A stretch of 64,000 bases of DNA from Alitabrizicola rongguiensis (GCF_021491355.1 NZ_JAKENF010000004.1:248001-312000), one strand, 5' to 3'; counted from the stretch's first letter, positions 1-9,578 are shown. Program-made: numbers and translations. The notes: a model not told the origin generated them from the sequence alone.

Positions 1-294
1 ACGACGCAGCAAGGCGGTCCCGGCTTCGGTCGCGACGCCAGCGGTGTCGAAGAGATCCTTCCAGCTGACAGGAACCCCATCGAGCAGACCCCTGCGCAAC
101 CCCGCCTTTACCCGGCCCGCTGCGGCCATCGCCTCGGCCCGTGCCCGCTTCGGCGTCAGACGGGCATAGATCCGACCGGCAAGCGGATGCTTGTCGATCG
201 CGTCCAACTGCGCTTCGACAAGCTCGACCGGGTGGATCCGGCCTTTGTCAATTGCGCGCCCAAGCTCCGCCGCCGTCTGCCCCAGCATCGTCAT
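1..294 (-). CDS. Amidase-signature family protein, C-terminal part beyond window
   Basis: The 98 visible codons read as the N-terminus of an amidase-signature hydrolase, a cytosolic amide-cleaving family related to GatA. The segment GVPVSWKDLFDTAG (about residues 73-86) is the family's conserved catalytic-lysine region, with K79 as the likely triad lysine. The two catalytic serines would lie past the left edge and cannot be checked. The ATG at 294 is taken as start; an ATG two codons later is also possible. It is divergent from the ubiH-like gene. The substrate cannot be predicted from this fragment. Confidence 0.85.
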   Translation of the reverse strand, partial: MTMLGQTAAELGRAIDKGRIHPVELVEAQLDAIDKHPLAGRIYARLTPKRARAEAMAAAGRVKAGLRRGLLDGVPVSWKDLFDTAGVATEAGTALLRR

Positions 295-371
295 CTCCGA
301 TCCGACTGTGGCGAACGGTAGCGGCAGAGCAGCGCATGGACAATCCCGCCATCGGGCGCATATTGCGGGAC

Positions 372-1598
372 ATGGCATATGACAGCGATATTCTGATCGT
401 GGGCGGCGGGCTGAACGGCCCGGCTCTTGCGCTTGCCCTGGCCCAAGGCGGGCTGACTGTCACGGTGATCGACGCACGTCCGGCCCCGACCCGTGCCGAA
501 AAAGGCTTTGACGGGCGCGCCTATGCGCTCGCCATCGCCTCGAAACGGTTGCTCACGGTTCTTGGCGTCTGGCCTCAGGTCGCCGCGTACAGCCAGCCGA
601 TCCTGAAGATCAAGGCGAGCGACGGTCTGGCGGGACAAGGCGCCGCGCCTTTCTTCCTGACCTTCGATGCGGCCGAAATCGAGGAAGGCCCCATGGGCTT
701 CATGCTGGAGGACAGGTTCCTCTACTCGGCCTTCCTGGACGCCATGACCACGACACCGGGGATCACGCTGCTATCCGGGGAAACGGTCACGCAACAGGAG
801 ACCACTTCGAACGGCGCCAGCGTGACCCTGGCCTCGGGTCGGCGGATGTCCGGCCGCCTGATCGTCGGCTGCGACGGACGCGGCAGTGGGACGGCCACGC
901 GCGCGGGCATCCGTCGCCATGGCTGGGGCTATGGTCAGACGGCGCTGGTCACGGCGATCGCCCATGACCTGCCGCACCACGGCATAGCACATCAGTTTTT
1001 CATGCCGGAGGGGCCGCTGGCCATCCTGCCGCTGCCCGGCAATGTCTCTTCCATCGTATGGAGCGAGCGTGACGATATTGCGCGGCAAATCCAGGCCTTG
1101 TCAGACGATGAATACCTTGCCGCGCTGCGCCCGCGTTTCGGTGATTTCCTCGGCGAGATCCGACTGGCAGGCGAACGCTTCACCTATCCCCTTTCGCTGA
1201 GCCTAGCCGAGAAGTTCGTACTGCCGCGGCTGGCCTTGGTGGGAGATGCGGCACATGGTGTGCATCCAATCGCCGGCCAGGGCCTCAACCTTGGCCTGCG
1301 CGATGTCGCCGCCCTTGCCGAAGTTCTGGTCGAGGCCTCCCGCCGGGGCGAAGACATCGGAGCAATCGATGTGCTGGAGCGCTACCAAGTCTGGCGGCGA
1401 TTTGATTCAACCATTCTTGCGCTCGGCATGGATACGGTCAACCGACTGTTTTCGAACGACAATCCATTCTTGCGGGCAGGCCGGGACATCGGGCTTGGCC
1501 TAGTGAATGCAATGCCGTCCCTTCGGCGCGGCTTCATCCGCCAGGCGGCCGGGCTTGCGGGCGATCTGCCGCGCCTCCTTGCGGGTCAGGCGATCTGA
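372..1598 (+). CDS. UbiH/UbiF/VisC-family FAD-dependent monooxygenase
   Basis: A 408-residue aromatic-ring hydroxylase of the kind that hydroxylates polyprenyl phenols in ubiquinone synthesis. The Rossmann FAD motif GGGLNG lies at residues 11-16. The second FAD motif, GDAAHGVHPIAGQGLNLG, is near residues 291-308 and is typical of UbiH-type enzymes; a central DG motif (VGCDGRGSG) is also present. The open frame extends upstream to 141, but homology starts only at MAYDSDILIVGGG, so 372 is preferred; an in-frame ATG at 336 is an alternative. Which ring position is hydroxylated (UbiH, UbiF or a broader UbiL type) cannot be told from sequence alone. Confidence 0.9.
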   Translation: MAYDSDILIVGGGLNGPALALALAQGGLTVTVIDARPAPTRAEKGFDGRAYALAIASKRLLTVLGVWPQVAAYSQPILKIKASDGLAGQGAAPFFLTFDAAEIEEGPMGFMLEDRFLYSAFLDAMTTTPGITLLSGETVTQQETTSNGASVTLASGRRMSGRLIVGCDGRGSGTATRAGIRRHGWGYGQTALVTAIAHDLPHHGIAHQFFMPEGPLAILPLPGNVSSIVWSERDDIARQIQALSDDEYLAALRPRFGDFLGEIRLAGERFTYPLSLSLAEKFVLPRLALVGDAAHGVHPIAGQGLNLGLRDVAALAEVLVEASRRGEDIGAIDVLERYQVWRRFDSTILALGMDTVNRLFSNDNPFLRAGRDIGLGLVNAMPSLRRGFIRQAAGLAGDLPRLLAGQAI

Positions 1599-1606
1599 CC
1601 CGAGGC

Positions 1607-1798
1607 TCAGTCGAGCGTGCGCGCTTCGCTGACAAGCATGATCGGTATGCCGTCCCGGATCGGGAAAGCCAGCGCCGCAGCACGAGAGACGAGTTCCTGC
1701 TTCTCGGCGTCGTAGGTCAGAACCGCCTGCGTCAAGGGACATACCAGCGCCTCGAGCATATGGCGGTCAAACAGTGGGGCGGTTTCGTGTTCGGTCAT
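1607..1798 (-). CDS. Trm112 family protein
   Basis: A 63-residue protein of the bacterial Trm112/UPF0434 family. The signature runs from [16 protein letters not shown] to [18 protein letters not shown], matching the family's CP..-..YPIRDGIPVML..EAR pattern. In eukaryotes and archaea Trm112 is a small activator of SAM methyltransferases; the bacterial role is poorly defined. Only one cysteine is present, so a complete zinc ribbon is not expected. Its start overlaps the stop of the upstream Lon-N gene by four bases (ATGA), indicating translational coupling. Confidence 0.9.
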   Translation of the reverse strand: MTEHETAPLFDRHMLEALVCPLTQAVLTYDAEKQELVSRAAALAFPIRDGIPIMLVSEARTLD

Positions 1799-2445
1799 TG
1801 CAAAGTCTCGTCAGTCGAGCCGCCGCGCAGCGTAAACTCGATCAGGGTTACGAGGGTTTCGCGCCGCGTCGGCAGCGACGGGGCTTCCAGAAGCGCCTGT
1901 TTGTCCTCGGGTGCAAAGGGGCAAAGCATCGACAGCGAATTGATCAGCAGTTCGTCCTCGGCCTCGTTCAGGCTGCTCCAGTCGGTAGAGAGGTGCATGG
2001 CGTCGAAGTACCGGTTGAGCTGACCCAGAAACTCCTCGCGGGAAAAGCCGGGATCGCATTCCGCCGTGCCCAGATCACGGGCGAACGGGGCCCAGTCCAC
2101 CTCTGCCCGGCGATAGGGAGTAAAGCCGCTGACCTCGTTGGTCAGGCGAAAACGCGAGATCCCGGTCAGGGTGATCATGTAGCGCCCATCCTCGGTTTCC
2201 GAGAAACCCGTCAGTCGCCCGGCACAACCGATCGCCTGAAGTCGCTTCTGCGCGGCGCCCGGCACCTCGCGCGGCTGGATCATGCCGATCAGCCGGTGAG
2301 AGGTCTTCATCACGTCGTCGAGCATCTGCAGATAGCGCGGCTCGAAGATATGCAGCGGGAGCCGCGCCCGGGGCAAAAGCAATGCCCCGGACAAAGGGAA
2401 TATGGGGATGACATCGGGCAGGTCGATTGAGCGGGTCATGCCCAT
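1795..2445 (-). CDS. LON peptidase substrate-binding domain protein
   Basis: A 216-residue protein made of the Lon N-terminal (LAN) domain only. The opening motif [19 protein letters not shown] and [11 protein letters not shown] is diagnostic. There is no AAA+ module or Ser-Lys protease domain, so it is not Lon itself; such stand-alone domains are thought to bind peptides or proteins. It sits between the thioredoxin-like cnoX gene and the Trm112 gene on the same strand, with 21 bases to the former and a four-base overlap with the latter, an arrangement I recall as common in Rhodobacterales. Confidence 0.92.
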   Translation of the reverse strand: MGMTRSIDLPDVIPIFPLSGALLLPRARLPLHIFEPRYLQMLDDVMKTSHRLIGMIQPREVPGAAQKRLQAIGCAGRLTGFSETEDGRYMITLTGISRFRLTNEVSGFTPYRRAEVDWAPFARDLGTAECDPGFSREEFLGQLNRYFDAMHLSTDWSSLNEAEDELLINSLSMLCPFAPEDKQALLEAPSLPTRRETLVTLIEFTLRGGSTDETLQ

Positions 2446-2466
2446 GAAGCTAGTCCCCGGCCGTGT

Positions 2467-3369
2467 TCAGGCAAATATCATCGACGACAGGCGCCGCCGA
2501 CCCTTGAGCACGATCGGATCCTGCGGTTTCAGCGCATCGAAGATCGTCAGAAGCTGCGTCCGGGCGGCACCGTCGTTCCATTCTCGGTCACGGCGGAACA
2601 GTTCCAGCAATTCATCCACGGCCTCCTCGACCTTGCCCGAGGCATGAAGCGCTAGCGCAAGGTCGAAGCGCGCCTGGTTGTCGCCGGGGTTGGCATCGAC
2701 TGCAGCCCGCAATTCGGTCTCGGGGCCGGCATTCGCGGCCTGCCGGGCCAGTTCGATCTGCGCCCGTGCTGCATCGAATTCCTTGGTTTTTGCGACCTCG
2801 GGCGATGCTGCATTTACCAGCGCCTGCGCCTGGTCGATCTGGTCAAGTGCGAGGTGGCTGCGGATCAATCCGGCGTAGGCGGCGCCGTTGTTCGGCTCTT
2901 CGCCCAGGATCGCGGCAAAGGTCTCGGCCGCGTCGGTCGCTGCACCTTCGGCCAGCATCTGCTCAGCGGCCTCTATCGCATCGGCCAGGCCGCCATCTCC
3001 GGCCAGGGCGCTGACACGGTCGATAAACGTCTTCAACTCCGACGCGGGTAGCGCCCCCTGGAATCCGTCGACGGGCTGTCCCTGCCAGAATGCGTAGACG
3101 GTCGGAATGGACTGAATGCGCAACTGGGCGGCAATACGCTGATTCTCGTCGACATTGACCTTGACCATCTTCACCTTGCCGCCAGCCGCCTTGACGGCAG
3201 CCTCAAGAGCGGGGCCGAGGGTCTTGCAGGGGCCGCACCAAGGCGCCCAGAAATCGACGATCACCGGCACGGTCTGGCTGGCATCGACCACGTCGGCCAT
3301 GAAGGTGGCTTCGTTCGAGTCCTTGACGAGATCGCCCTGCGCCTGCGGCTTGTCCCCAAATCCGAACAT
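2467..3369 (-). CDS. Thioredoxin-TPR chaperone-like protein (CnoX/YbbN type)
   Basis: A 300-residue protein with an N-terminal thioredoxin domain carrying the active-site WCGPC and the cis-Pro segment SIPTVYAFW, followed by a C-terminal TPR-like region (residues about 130-300) ending in the degenerate TPR typical of YbbN/CnoX. E. coli CnoX hands chlorine-damaged proteins to GroEL and lacks a redox-active CxxC. Here both cysteines are present, so disulfide reductase activity is plausible, as in Caulobacter CnoX. The frame is open to 3585, but family similarity begins at MFGFGDKPQ, so 3369 is chosen. Confidence 0.88.
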   Translation of the reverse strand: MFGFGDKPQAQGDLVKDSNEATFMADVVDASQTVPVIVDFWAPWCGPCKTLGPALEAAVKAAGGKVKMVKVNVDENQRIAAQLRIQSIPTVYAFWQGQPVDGFQGALPASELKTFIDRVSALAGDGGLADAIEAAEQMLAEGAATDAAETFAAILGEEPNNGAAYAGLIRSHLALDQIDQAQALVNAASPEVAKTKEFDAARAQIELARQAANAGPETELRAAVDANPGDNQARFDLALALHASGKVEEAVDELLELFRRDREWNDGAARTQLLTIFDALKPQDPIVLKGRRRLSSMIFA

Positions 3370-3436
3370 CGTTCGTCTCCCAAATGATCTGTTGCGCCCT
3401 ATATGAGCGCGGCACCGTGAAAGGCCAAGGGGGCGC

Positions 3437-4225
3437 TCACAGGTCGAAGGTCGCAAAGACCGGCACGTGGTCCGAAGGCTGCTCCCATCCCCGGGCATCG
3501 CGCAGGATCCGGCTGCCATGCGCCGCACTTGAGATGTCTGGCGTGGCCCAGATGTGATCCAGCCGGCGGCCCTTGTCGGCGGCATTCCAGTCGGCCGAGC
3601 GGTAGGACCACCAACTGTAGAGCAAGCCCTGCGGAATGTCCTGCCGGGTCACGTCCACCCAACGGCCCGACTCTTGCGCCGCGGCAAGATGCTCGACCTC
3701 GATCGGGGTGTGGCTGACGATCTTCAGAAGCTGCTTGTGGCTCCAGACGTCATCCTCGCGCGGGGCGATGTTGAGGTCGCCGACAAGGATCGACTTCGAC
3801 GGCCTGTCGGCGCGGAAATGGTCGCGCAGGTCGGTCAGGAAATCGAGCTTCTGGCCGAACTTCTCGTTCTCCGCGCGGTCCGGGATATCGCCCCCGGCCG
3901 GCACATAGAGGTTATGGATCGTCACTCCGTTCTCGAGCCGGGCGGCGACGTGGCGGGCGTGACCCAACGTGGCGAAATCGCGGTCACCGGCATCGGAGAT
4001 CGGCAGTTTCGACAGGATCGCGACACCGTTGTAGCCCTTCTGTCCCCGGGCAACGACATGCGTGTAGCCAAGTGCGCGGAAGCCATCGAGCGGAAGCTTG
4101 TCGACCGGGCTCTTGCATTCCTGCAGGCAAAGAATGTCGGGCGCATTCTCGCTCAGCAGCCGGAGCACCAGACTTTCCCGCAAGCGGACCGAGTTGATGT
4201 TCCATGTGGCGATGGTGAAGGGCAT
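3437..4225 (-). CDS. xthA: Exodeoxyribonuclease III
   Basis: A 262-residue Mg-dependent AP endonuclease/3'-5' exonuclease of base-excision repair. It has the exonuclease-endonuclease-phosphatase fold: IATWNINSVRLR at the N-terminus, LCLQECKS with the metal-binding Glu, LVGDLNIAP with catalytic Asp and Asn, and the C-terminal PSDHVPVFATFDL with the catalytic Asp-His pair. The start at 4225 is supported by a CAGAGGAGAC ribosome-binding site just upstream. The gene is preceded by a terminator for the next minus-strand gene, so it should have its own promoter in 4226-4304. Confidence 0.95.
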   Translation of the reverse strand: MPFTIATWNINSVRLRESLVLRLLSENAPDILCLQECKSPVDKLPLDGFRALGYTHVVARGQKGYNGVAILSKLPISDAGDRDFATLGHARHVAARLENGVTIHNLYVPAGGDIPDRAENEKFGQKLDFLTDLRDHFRADRPSKSILVGDLNIAPREDDVWSHKQLLKIVSHTPIEVEHLAAAQESGRWVDVTRQDIPQGLLYSWWSYRSADWNAADKGRRLDHIWATPDISSAAHGSRILRDARGWEQPSDHVPVFATFDL

Positions 4226-4304
4226 AGGGCGTCTCCTCTGGGGCCGGCAGACTAGGGCGGTGCCCTGCAATGCTCAAGCCCGCGGACCGATCTGGACATC
4301 GAGG

Positions 4305-4332
4305 AAAAAAGCGGCCGGGCTCGCGCCCGGCC
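4305..4332 (-). terminator. Intrinsic terminator downstream of the cenR-like gene
   Basis: Perfect 8-bp GGCCGGGC/GCCCGGCC stem (4313-4320 with 4325-4332, TCGC loop). Read on the minus strand it is followed by a run of six T, the layout of a factor-independent terminator. It lies about 115 bases beyond the stop of the response regulator gene. Confidence 0.8.
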
Positions 4333-4446
4333 AGGTCCAACAGGGAGGTCGCCGCGCCATTGCCCCGACGCGACCAGGGGATCTCAGAGAGGACAATATA
4401 CCCTATCGTGCCTTCATAAGACTAGATTCTGTCAACAATGCGGCAA

Positions 4447-5133
4447 TCAGGCAACCAGCCTGTATCCGCCGCTTTCGGTGACCAGCAAACGGGCATTCGA
4501 AGGATCGGGCTCAATCTTCTGACGAAGCCTGTAGATGTGCGTTTCCAGAGTGTGAGTCGTGACCCCGGCATTGTAGCCCCAGACCTCGTGCAGCAGCACA
4601 TCCCGCGCCACCACGCCCTGACTGGCGCGGTAAAGATATTTCAGGATGTTGGTTTCCTTCTCGGTCAGGCGGATCTTCCGCTCCTTCTCGTCGACCAGCA
4701 TCTTCTGGGCGGGCTTGAAGGTATAGTGGCCCAGCTGGAACACCGCGTCTTCCGACTGCTCGTGCTGACGGAGCTGCGCCCGGATACGCGCCAGAAGGAC
4801 CGGAAACTTGAACGGCTTGGTCACGTAATCGTTCGCGCCCGCATCGAGGCCAAGGATTGTGTCGGCGTCCGAGTCATGGCCCGTCAACATCAACACGGGG
4901 CACTTCACGCCCTGCTTGCGCATACGACGGCACAGTTCGCGACCGTCAGTATCGGGCAAACCAACATCGAGGATGACCAGGTCATAGAGGCCTGCCTTTG
5001 CCTTCTCCATACCCTCGGCCCCGTTTCGGGCTTCGAACACGTCGAAATCCTCAGTCATAACCAGTTGCTCGCTCAGGGCTTCGCGCAGATCGTCGTCATC
5101 ATCGACAAGCAGGATCTTCTTGAGGTTGGCCAT
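4447..5133 (-). CDS. cenR: OmpR/PhoB-family response regulator, CenR-like
   Basis: A 228-residue two-component response regulator. The receiver domain has the acidic cluster VDDDDD, the phosphoacceptor Asp in LVILDVGLPDTDG and the conserved Lys in YVTKPFK; the C-terminal winged helix ends in ETHIYRLRQKIE and GGYRL. The overall sequence resembles CenR, the essential envelope regulator of Caulobacter and Rhodobacter; the symbol is by similarity I recall, not by alignment. No kinase gene is adjacent, as expected for cenR. The start at 5133 follows a good AAGGAG ribosome-binding site. It is divergent from ribA. Confidence 0.82.
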   Translation of the reverse strand: MANLKKILLVDDDDDLREALSEQLVMTEDFDVFEARNGAEGMEKAKAGLYDLVILDVGLPDTDGRELCRRMRKQGVKCPVLMLTGHDSDADTILGLDAGANDYVTKPFKFPVLLARIRAQLRQHEQSEDAVFQLGHYTFKPAQKMLVDEKERKIRLTEKETNILKYLYRASQGVVARDVLLHEVWGYNAGVTTHTLETHIYRLRQKIEPDPSNARLLVTESGGYRLVA

Positions 5134-5299
5134 CTTGTTGCTCCTTCCCGTTCCTTGTCGCCAGATGCGTCTGGATCACGAATCCCGCAAGAATTGCGAC
5201 AGAGTTCTCACGCGCTCGTGTCGCTCAGGCGGGAAATGTTTCAATTCTGCATGATCCGACATAGATACGCAGGCAGAAGCCCTGCCCACGGATGCCGCG

Positions 5300-6388
5300 A
5301 TGAGCCTTGGTCCCACCATCGTCGAACGTCTTGCCCGCGCCGGGGCGGACCTGCGCATGGGGGTGCCCGTCGTCCTGACCTCCGGGGGGCGAGGCGGACT
5401 TGCCGTGGCTGTCGAGACGCTCTCGACCGAACGGCTGGCCGAGTTGCGCGCGCTTGGACGACCTGAACTCGCGATCACGTCCTGGCGGGCGGATACGCTG
5501 AAGGCGCGCGCCTATGACAATGACCTGGCGCGGATCGCCGTGCCCGACGAAGTTGGAATCGACTGGCTGCATTGCATCGCGGATCCGGCCGATGACCTGC
5601 GCTTGCCGATGAAAGGGCCGCTGTCGTCGCTCCGCGAAGGGCCGGCCGATCTGCACCGGGCCGCGATCCAGTTGGCAAAGTCGGCCCATCTTCTGCCAGC
5701 TGCCGTGCTGTTGCCGGTGCCCGACGCGGTTGCAGTCGCCGCGAGATTGAACCTGACCCTTCTGCCACTCGACGAGGCCGCCCCCGAACTTATGCGGTCC
5801 TCGCCGCTGCATCCGGTTGTTTCGGCCCGCCTGCCGATGGCTGCGTCGCAAGCGGGTCGCCTTCACATCTTTCGCCCTGAAGACGGGGGCGAGGAACATT
5901 ACGCGGTCGAAATCGGCCGGCCGGATCGGTCGCGTCCAGTGCTGGCACGGCTTCATTCGGCCTGTTTTACCGGGGATGTGCTTGGCAGCCTGAAATGTGA
6001 CTGCGGCCCGCAACTGCGGGCGGCGCTGGCGCAGATGGGTGAGGAAGGCGCTGGCGTCCTGCTGTACTTGAATCAGGAGGGGCGCGGAATCGGCCTAGCC
6101 AACAAGATGCGGGCCTATTCGCTGCAGGACCAGGGATTCGATACGGTCGAAGCCAATCACCGCCTCGGGTTCGAGGACGATGAGCGCGACTTCCGCATCG
6201 GTGCCGGCCTCCTGCGATCGATGGGCTTTTCGACGGTGCGGCTGCTGACGAACAATCCGCGCAAGATCGCGATGATGGAAAACAACGGGCTGACGGTCAC
6301 CGAACGCGTGCCGCTCAAGGTCGGTCAGACCGCCCAGAACGCGGCCTATCTGGCGACAAAGGCTACCAAGTCAGGACATCTGCTGTGA
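5300..6388 (+). CDS. ribA: GTP cyclohydrolase II with degenerate N-terminal domain
   Basis: A 362-residue enzyme for the first step of riboflavin synthesis, from GTP to diaminopyrimidine, formate and PPi. The C-terminal RibA domain (from about residue 185) has the zinc ligands C-x10-C-x-C in [14 protein letters not shown], the GTP-binding [12 protein letters not shown] and the LTNNPRKI motif. The N-terminal 180 residues look like a degenerate RibB/DHBP-synthase domain without a clear active site, as seen in other Rhodobacterales RibA proteins. It overlaps the next gene's GTG start by four bases, so the two are probably translationally coupled. Confidence 0.93.
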   Translation: MSLGPTIVERLARAGADLRMGVPVVLTSGGRGGLAVAVETLSTERLAELRALGRPELAITSWRADTLKARAYDNDLARIAVPDEVGIDWLHCIADPADDLRLPMKGPLSSLREGPADLHRAAIQLAKSAHLLPAAVLLPVPDAVAVAARLNLTLLPLDEAAPELMRSSPLHPVVSARLPMAASQAGRLHIFRPEDGGEEHYAVEIGRPDRSRPVLARLHSACFTGDVLGSLKCDCGPQLRAALAQMGEEGAGVLLYLNQEGRGIGLANKMRAYSLQDQGFDTVEANHRLGFEDDERDFRIGAGLLRSMGFSTVRLLTNNPRKIAMMENNGLTVTERVPLKVGQTAQNAAYLATKATKSGHLL

Positions 6389-6888
6389 CACCGAACGATT
6401 TGGTGGTGACACCCTGGGGTACACGATTTCTCGGGCGCCGATTTGCCTGTTCGATCGGTCGCGGTGGCATCAGCAGCGCTAAGCGGGAAGGCGATGGCGC
6501 CACACCTGCCGGAAGTCATCGTATCGTTGGATGCCTCTATCGCGCCGACCGGTTGGCCAGGGCAGAAGTTCCGGACTGGGCGCTGCCAATTGGACCGGGC
6601 GATCTCTGGTCGGACGACTGTCGTGATGCCGATTACAATCATCTGGTCGCTGCCCCGCATGGCTGGAGCCACGAACGGCTGATGCGTGCCGACCCGCAAT
6701 ACGACATGCTTCTGGTGACTGACTGGAATTGGCCAGCGGCGGAGCCGGGCAAAGGCTCGGCCATCTTTCTGCATATCTGGCGGCGCCCCCGGCGTCCGAC
6801 AGCCGGTTGCGTCGCATTCTCGCGCTCCGATCTTCTCTGGATCGCGCAACGCCTGAGCCCGTCCAGCCGGCTGATCGTGCGGGGCTGA
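6385..6888 (+). CDS. L,D-transpeptidase (YkuD) family protein
   Basis: A 167-residue protein with the L,D-transpeptidase catalytic signature [15 protein letters not shown], in which the His and Cys of the family's HxxxxxxxxxGC core are present. It should act on peptidoglycan stem peptides, but no signal peptide or membrane segment is visible, so export or a cytoplasmic role is unclear. The start is a GTG at 6385 overlapping the ribA stop (GTGA). Short stand-alone forms of this kind are common in alphaproteobacteria. Confidence 0.85.
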   Translation: MTPNDLVVTPWGTRFLGRRFACSIGRGGISSAKREGDGATPAGSHRIVGCLYRADRLARAEVPDWALPIGPGDLWSDDCRDADYNHLVAAPHGWSHERLMRADPQYDMLLVTDWNWPAAEPGKGSAIFLHIWRRPRRPTAGCVAFSRSDLLWIAQRLSPSSRLIVRG

Positions 6889-6893
6889 CAGGT

Positions 6894-7547
6894 TCAGGCG
6901 TAGGTTCTGGCGCCGAAGATGGCGCTGCCGACGCGAATATGAGTGGCCCCAGCCGCGATCGCAGCCTCGAAATCCGCACTCATTCCCATCGACAGGCCCG
7001 CAAGCCCGTTACGCTGCGCCATCTCGGCCAGGCTTGCGAAATGAGGAGCCGTATCCTCTCCTTCAGGTGGTATGCACATCAGGCCCGAGATGGGCAGGTC
7101 GAGTGTGCGGCAACTGGCGATGAAGTCGTCCGTGTCCTCGGGGAGAATCCCTGCTTTCTGCGGCTCGCGACCGGTGTTGACCTGGATGAACAGTTCGGGA
7201 CAGACCCCGCGGTCTTGTGCCAGTCGCGCGAGTTTCTCGGCCAGCGACGGGCGATCGACCGTGTGGATGGCGTCGAAAAGCTCGACAGCAAGCTTGGCCT
7301 TGTTGGTCTGCAAGGGGCCGATCATGTGGACGGCGACTGGGCCGAACTCGGCGCGCAGGTCGGGCCATTTGCCGGCCGCCTCCTGCACATAGTTCTCGCC
7401 GAACAGGCGATGCCCCGCCTCAAGCACGGCTCGGACCCTGTCGAGCGGCTGAACCTTCGACACGGCAATCAGCTTTACGCTGCCGTCCGTGCGGCCCGCG
7501 GCCTTAACTGCCGCTGCGATCCGCGCAAGAATCTCGGAATAGGACAT
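6894..7547 (-). CDS. YggS-family PLP homeostasis protein
   Basis: A 217-residue pyridoxal-phosphate-binding protein of the YggS/PROSC (PLPBP) family. The PLP lysine is in VKLIAVSKVQP near residue 31; further signatures are HMIGPLQTNKAK, VNTGREPQKAG, GLMCIPP and LSMGMSADFEAAIAAGATHIRVGSAIFG. Family members adopt an alanine-racemase-like barrel, have no known catalytic activity and balance free PLP and amino-acid pools. It is convergent with the L,D-transpeptidase gene and is separated from the porin gene by a strong terminator. Confidence 0.95.
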   Translation of the reverse strand: MSYSEILARIAAAVKAAGRTDGSVKLIAVSKVQPLDRVRAVLEAGHRLFGENYVQEAAGKWPDLRAEFGPVAVHMIGPLQTNKAKLAVELFDAIHTVDRPSLAEKLARLAQDRGVCPELFIQVNTGREPQKAGILPEDTDDFIASCRTLDLPISGLMCIPPEGEDTAPHFASLAEMAQRNGLAGLSMGMSADFEAAIAAGATHIRVGSAIFGARTYA

Positions 7548-7594
7548 GAGTCTTCATCTGGCTGTGGGCGCAACATAAGCAACCCCCGAAATGA

Positions 7595-7621
7595 AAAGAA
7601 CGGGCGCTAGGCCCGTTCTTT
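7595..7621 (-). terminator. Porin intrinsic terminator
   Basis: Perfect 11-bp inverted repeat AAAGAACGGGC/GCCCGTTCTTT (7595-7605 and 7611-7621) with a five-base loop. It lies 21 bases beyond the porin stop. On the minus strand the stem is A-flanked and ends in a T-rich segment. Confidence 0.88.
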
Positions 7622-7641
7622 CCGTCAACCTGATCGTCAGA

Positions 7642-8706
7642 TCAGAAGTTGAACTTCACACCGGCGTCGAAGTAGACGTTTTCGTCATAGCCGTACTGGA
7701 TGCCGGTCTTGAGGACAGCGCCACCAAGATCGTAGTCCATGCCGATACCGCCAGCCATGTCGTTGTCGTTGCTGTCGGCGCTGTTGTTCGACAGGTAGCC
7801 TTTGAAGGTCATCGCATCCACGGTGTAGTTTCCGTAGAGAACGATGGTCTGGCCAAGCGAGTCACCGCCAATACCGTCGACGCCTTCGTCGATGTAGTTC
7901 AGGCCGACATTGGCAACGTCGTTGATCGCATAAGCGGCACCGATGAAGTAGATGTCGTTTTCTTTGATGCCCGCGCCGTTCATGGTCGCAGCGCCCGAAA
8001 CGGTGAACCCACCAGCGTTGTAGGCGGCGAAGATCGAGTATTCCTCGGCTTTACCGTCGAAGGTGTAGATCTGGTTCGGGTCGACATACGACACGCCGCC
8101 GCTGAAGCCGCCGACCGAGTAGAAGGCCGACAGGCCGTTCCGGCCGATGTTGTACGGGCCGGACGAGAACGCGAAGAACGACGAGCGCGAGTCACCGAAC
8201 GAGCTGTCGAGCAGGCCGAGTTCCGAGTCGTAGAACAGCGGAGCCGAGTCGAGCGCGGTGTTGACGTTGCCGACTTCGACGCGGAAGCCCATGTACTCAC
8301 CGTACAGCAGCGCCGGGCTGATCTGGCCGGTAACGTTGTTGTCCGAGCTGGCAGCGGTCTGGATGTCCAGGTTGCCCGAGGTGCCATCGTCGTACTGCAG
8401 GCGCAGCAGGCCGCCGAAGGTCACGCCGGCGTCGGTTTCAACCTTGGCGTTCAGGTTGATACGCAGACGGGTCGTGAAGGTCGACTGGTTCTGGCTGTAA
8501 TAGGCTTCGGTGTTGCCGTTAGCGTTCGGGATCGTCGCACCGGCTGCAATCGCTGCCGGCGAGAGCTGATAGAGCCCAGACGCATCGCGGCCTTCCGAGT
8601 AGACCACACCGAAACGGCCGTAGCCATCGATCGTCACGCCGCTTTCGGCGTGTGCGACGGAACCCAGGCTCGCCAGGATCGTCGAGGCGAAGAGTACCTT
8701 CTTCAT
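7642..8706 (-). CDS. Outer-membrane porin
   Basis: A 354-residue general porin of the Rhodobacter type, forming a trimeric 16-strand beta barrel for diffusion of small solutes. The signal peptide MKKVLFASTILASLGSVAHA is followed by ESGVTIDGYGRFGVVY, and the protein ends in FDAGVKFNF with the C-terminal Phe needed for BAM recognition. Acidic, Gly-rich alternating strands fill the rest. The start at 8706 is backed by a GAGGGAA ribosome-binding site and the signal peptide; the open frame upstream is ignored. A strong terminator directly follows, consistent with a highly expressed single gene. Confidence 0.95.
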   Translation of the reverse strand: MKKVLFASTILASLGSVAHAESGVTIDGYGRFGVVYSEGRDASGLYQLSPAAIAAGATIPNANGNTEAYYSQNQSTFTTRLRINLNAKVETDAGVTFGGLLRLQYDDGTSGNLDIQTAASSDNNVTGQISPALLYGEYMGFRVEVGNVNTALDSAPLFYDSELGLLDSSFGDSRSSFFAFSSGPYNIGRNGLSAFYSVGGFSGGVSYVDPNQIYTFDGKAEEYSIFAAYNAGGFTVSGAATMNGAGIKENDIYFIGAAYAINDVANVGLNYIDEGVDGIGGDSLGQTIVLYGNYTVDAMTFKGYLSNNSADSNDNDMAGGIGMDYDLGGAVLKTGIQYGYDENVYFDAGVKFNF

Positions 8707-8983
8707 TTCGTTTTCCCTCGTTGTAAGAAAGGCGCCCAACTCAGGGAAATCCGAATTGGGTATGGCCCTATTTCGAACGTTAGGAGCCGCAATGCAATGC
8801 ACACTGCACACCCTGTCGATATCTGGGAAACCGATGGTGCAGCTTTGCCACAGTCGATTTCGACACCCCTCGCCAGCTCTGCCTTGGCCCGGGTTTCGTG
8901 CCCTGAAGGCTCACGGGGAAATGCCTTGTCCTGCGAGTCAGCCTAAGTTAGACAGCAGCAAATTGTTTCGGAGGCGCGGCCAA

Positions 8984-9490
8984 ATGGCTATCCTGGGCAT
9001 GAAACGCGCGACGGCGATCGGCGCACTGATCCTGGTCGGCGCAATCGGGGCGACAGACGTTTACGCCCAGAGCACAAGTGACAATCCTGCACTTCAGTCA
9101 AACTCGAAGCGCGGGGCGAATCCAAACCCGAACCAAAGCACCGAGACCTCGATCTGGGATCTCTTCCGCAACAGCGCAGACCCCAACACAACCGTCGAGG
9201 TGAACAAGTACCTCTGGTTCGCCGCTCTTGATGTGCTGAACTTCCTGCCTGTCGAAACCGTGGATCCCTTTTCCGGCGTGATCGTCATGGGCTATGGCAC
9301 ACCGCCCGGCGGCGGCCGCTCCTATCGCGCGACCGTCTATGTTCAGGACCCTGCGCTTGATGCCCGGTCCATCAAGGTCGCGATCGAATCCAGGGGTGGC
9401 GGCGCGGTGCCGGTCGAAACGCAGCGCGCCGTCGAAGATGCGATCATGACGCGCGCCCGCCAACTGCGCATTCAGGACTCCAAGCTCTGA
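8984..9490 (+). CDS. DUF3576 family secreted protein
   Basis: A 168-residue exported protein. The signal peptide is about residues 6-29 (MKRATAIGALILVGAIGATDVYAQ), then a low-complexity Asn/Pro/Ser linker, then the conserved DUF3576 domain SIWDLFRNSADPNTTVEVNKYLW to LPVETVDPFSGVI. The function is unknown; the family is typically periplasmic and encoded just upstream of leuS in alphaproteobacteria, as here. The ATG at 8984 follows GGAGG with nine-base spacing; an ATG at 8999 is the alternative. Confidence 0.88.
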   Translation: MAILGMKRATAIGALILVGAIGATDVYAQSTSDNPALQSNSKRGANPNPNQSTETSIWDLFRNSADPNTTVEVNKYLWFAALDVLNFLPVETVDPFSGVIVMGYGTPPGGGRSYRATVYVQDPALDARSIKVAIESRGGGAVPVETQRAVEDAIMTRARQLRIQDSKL

Positions 9491-9578
9491 ACTTGCGGGC
9501 GGCTGCCGCCCCGCTCTGGACCTCTGCCCTTCTGTCGGTGTAATCCCGCGCGGCACCGCAAGGAAATGAGGCCTGTCC

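Noticed and set aside
7591-8946. A 451-codon open frame antisense to the porin
   Set aside because: The porin on the other strand has a signal peptide, ribosome-binding site, terminator and C-terminal Phe; the antisense frame is Val/Asp/Arg-rich noise.
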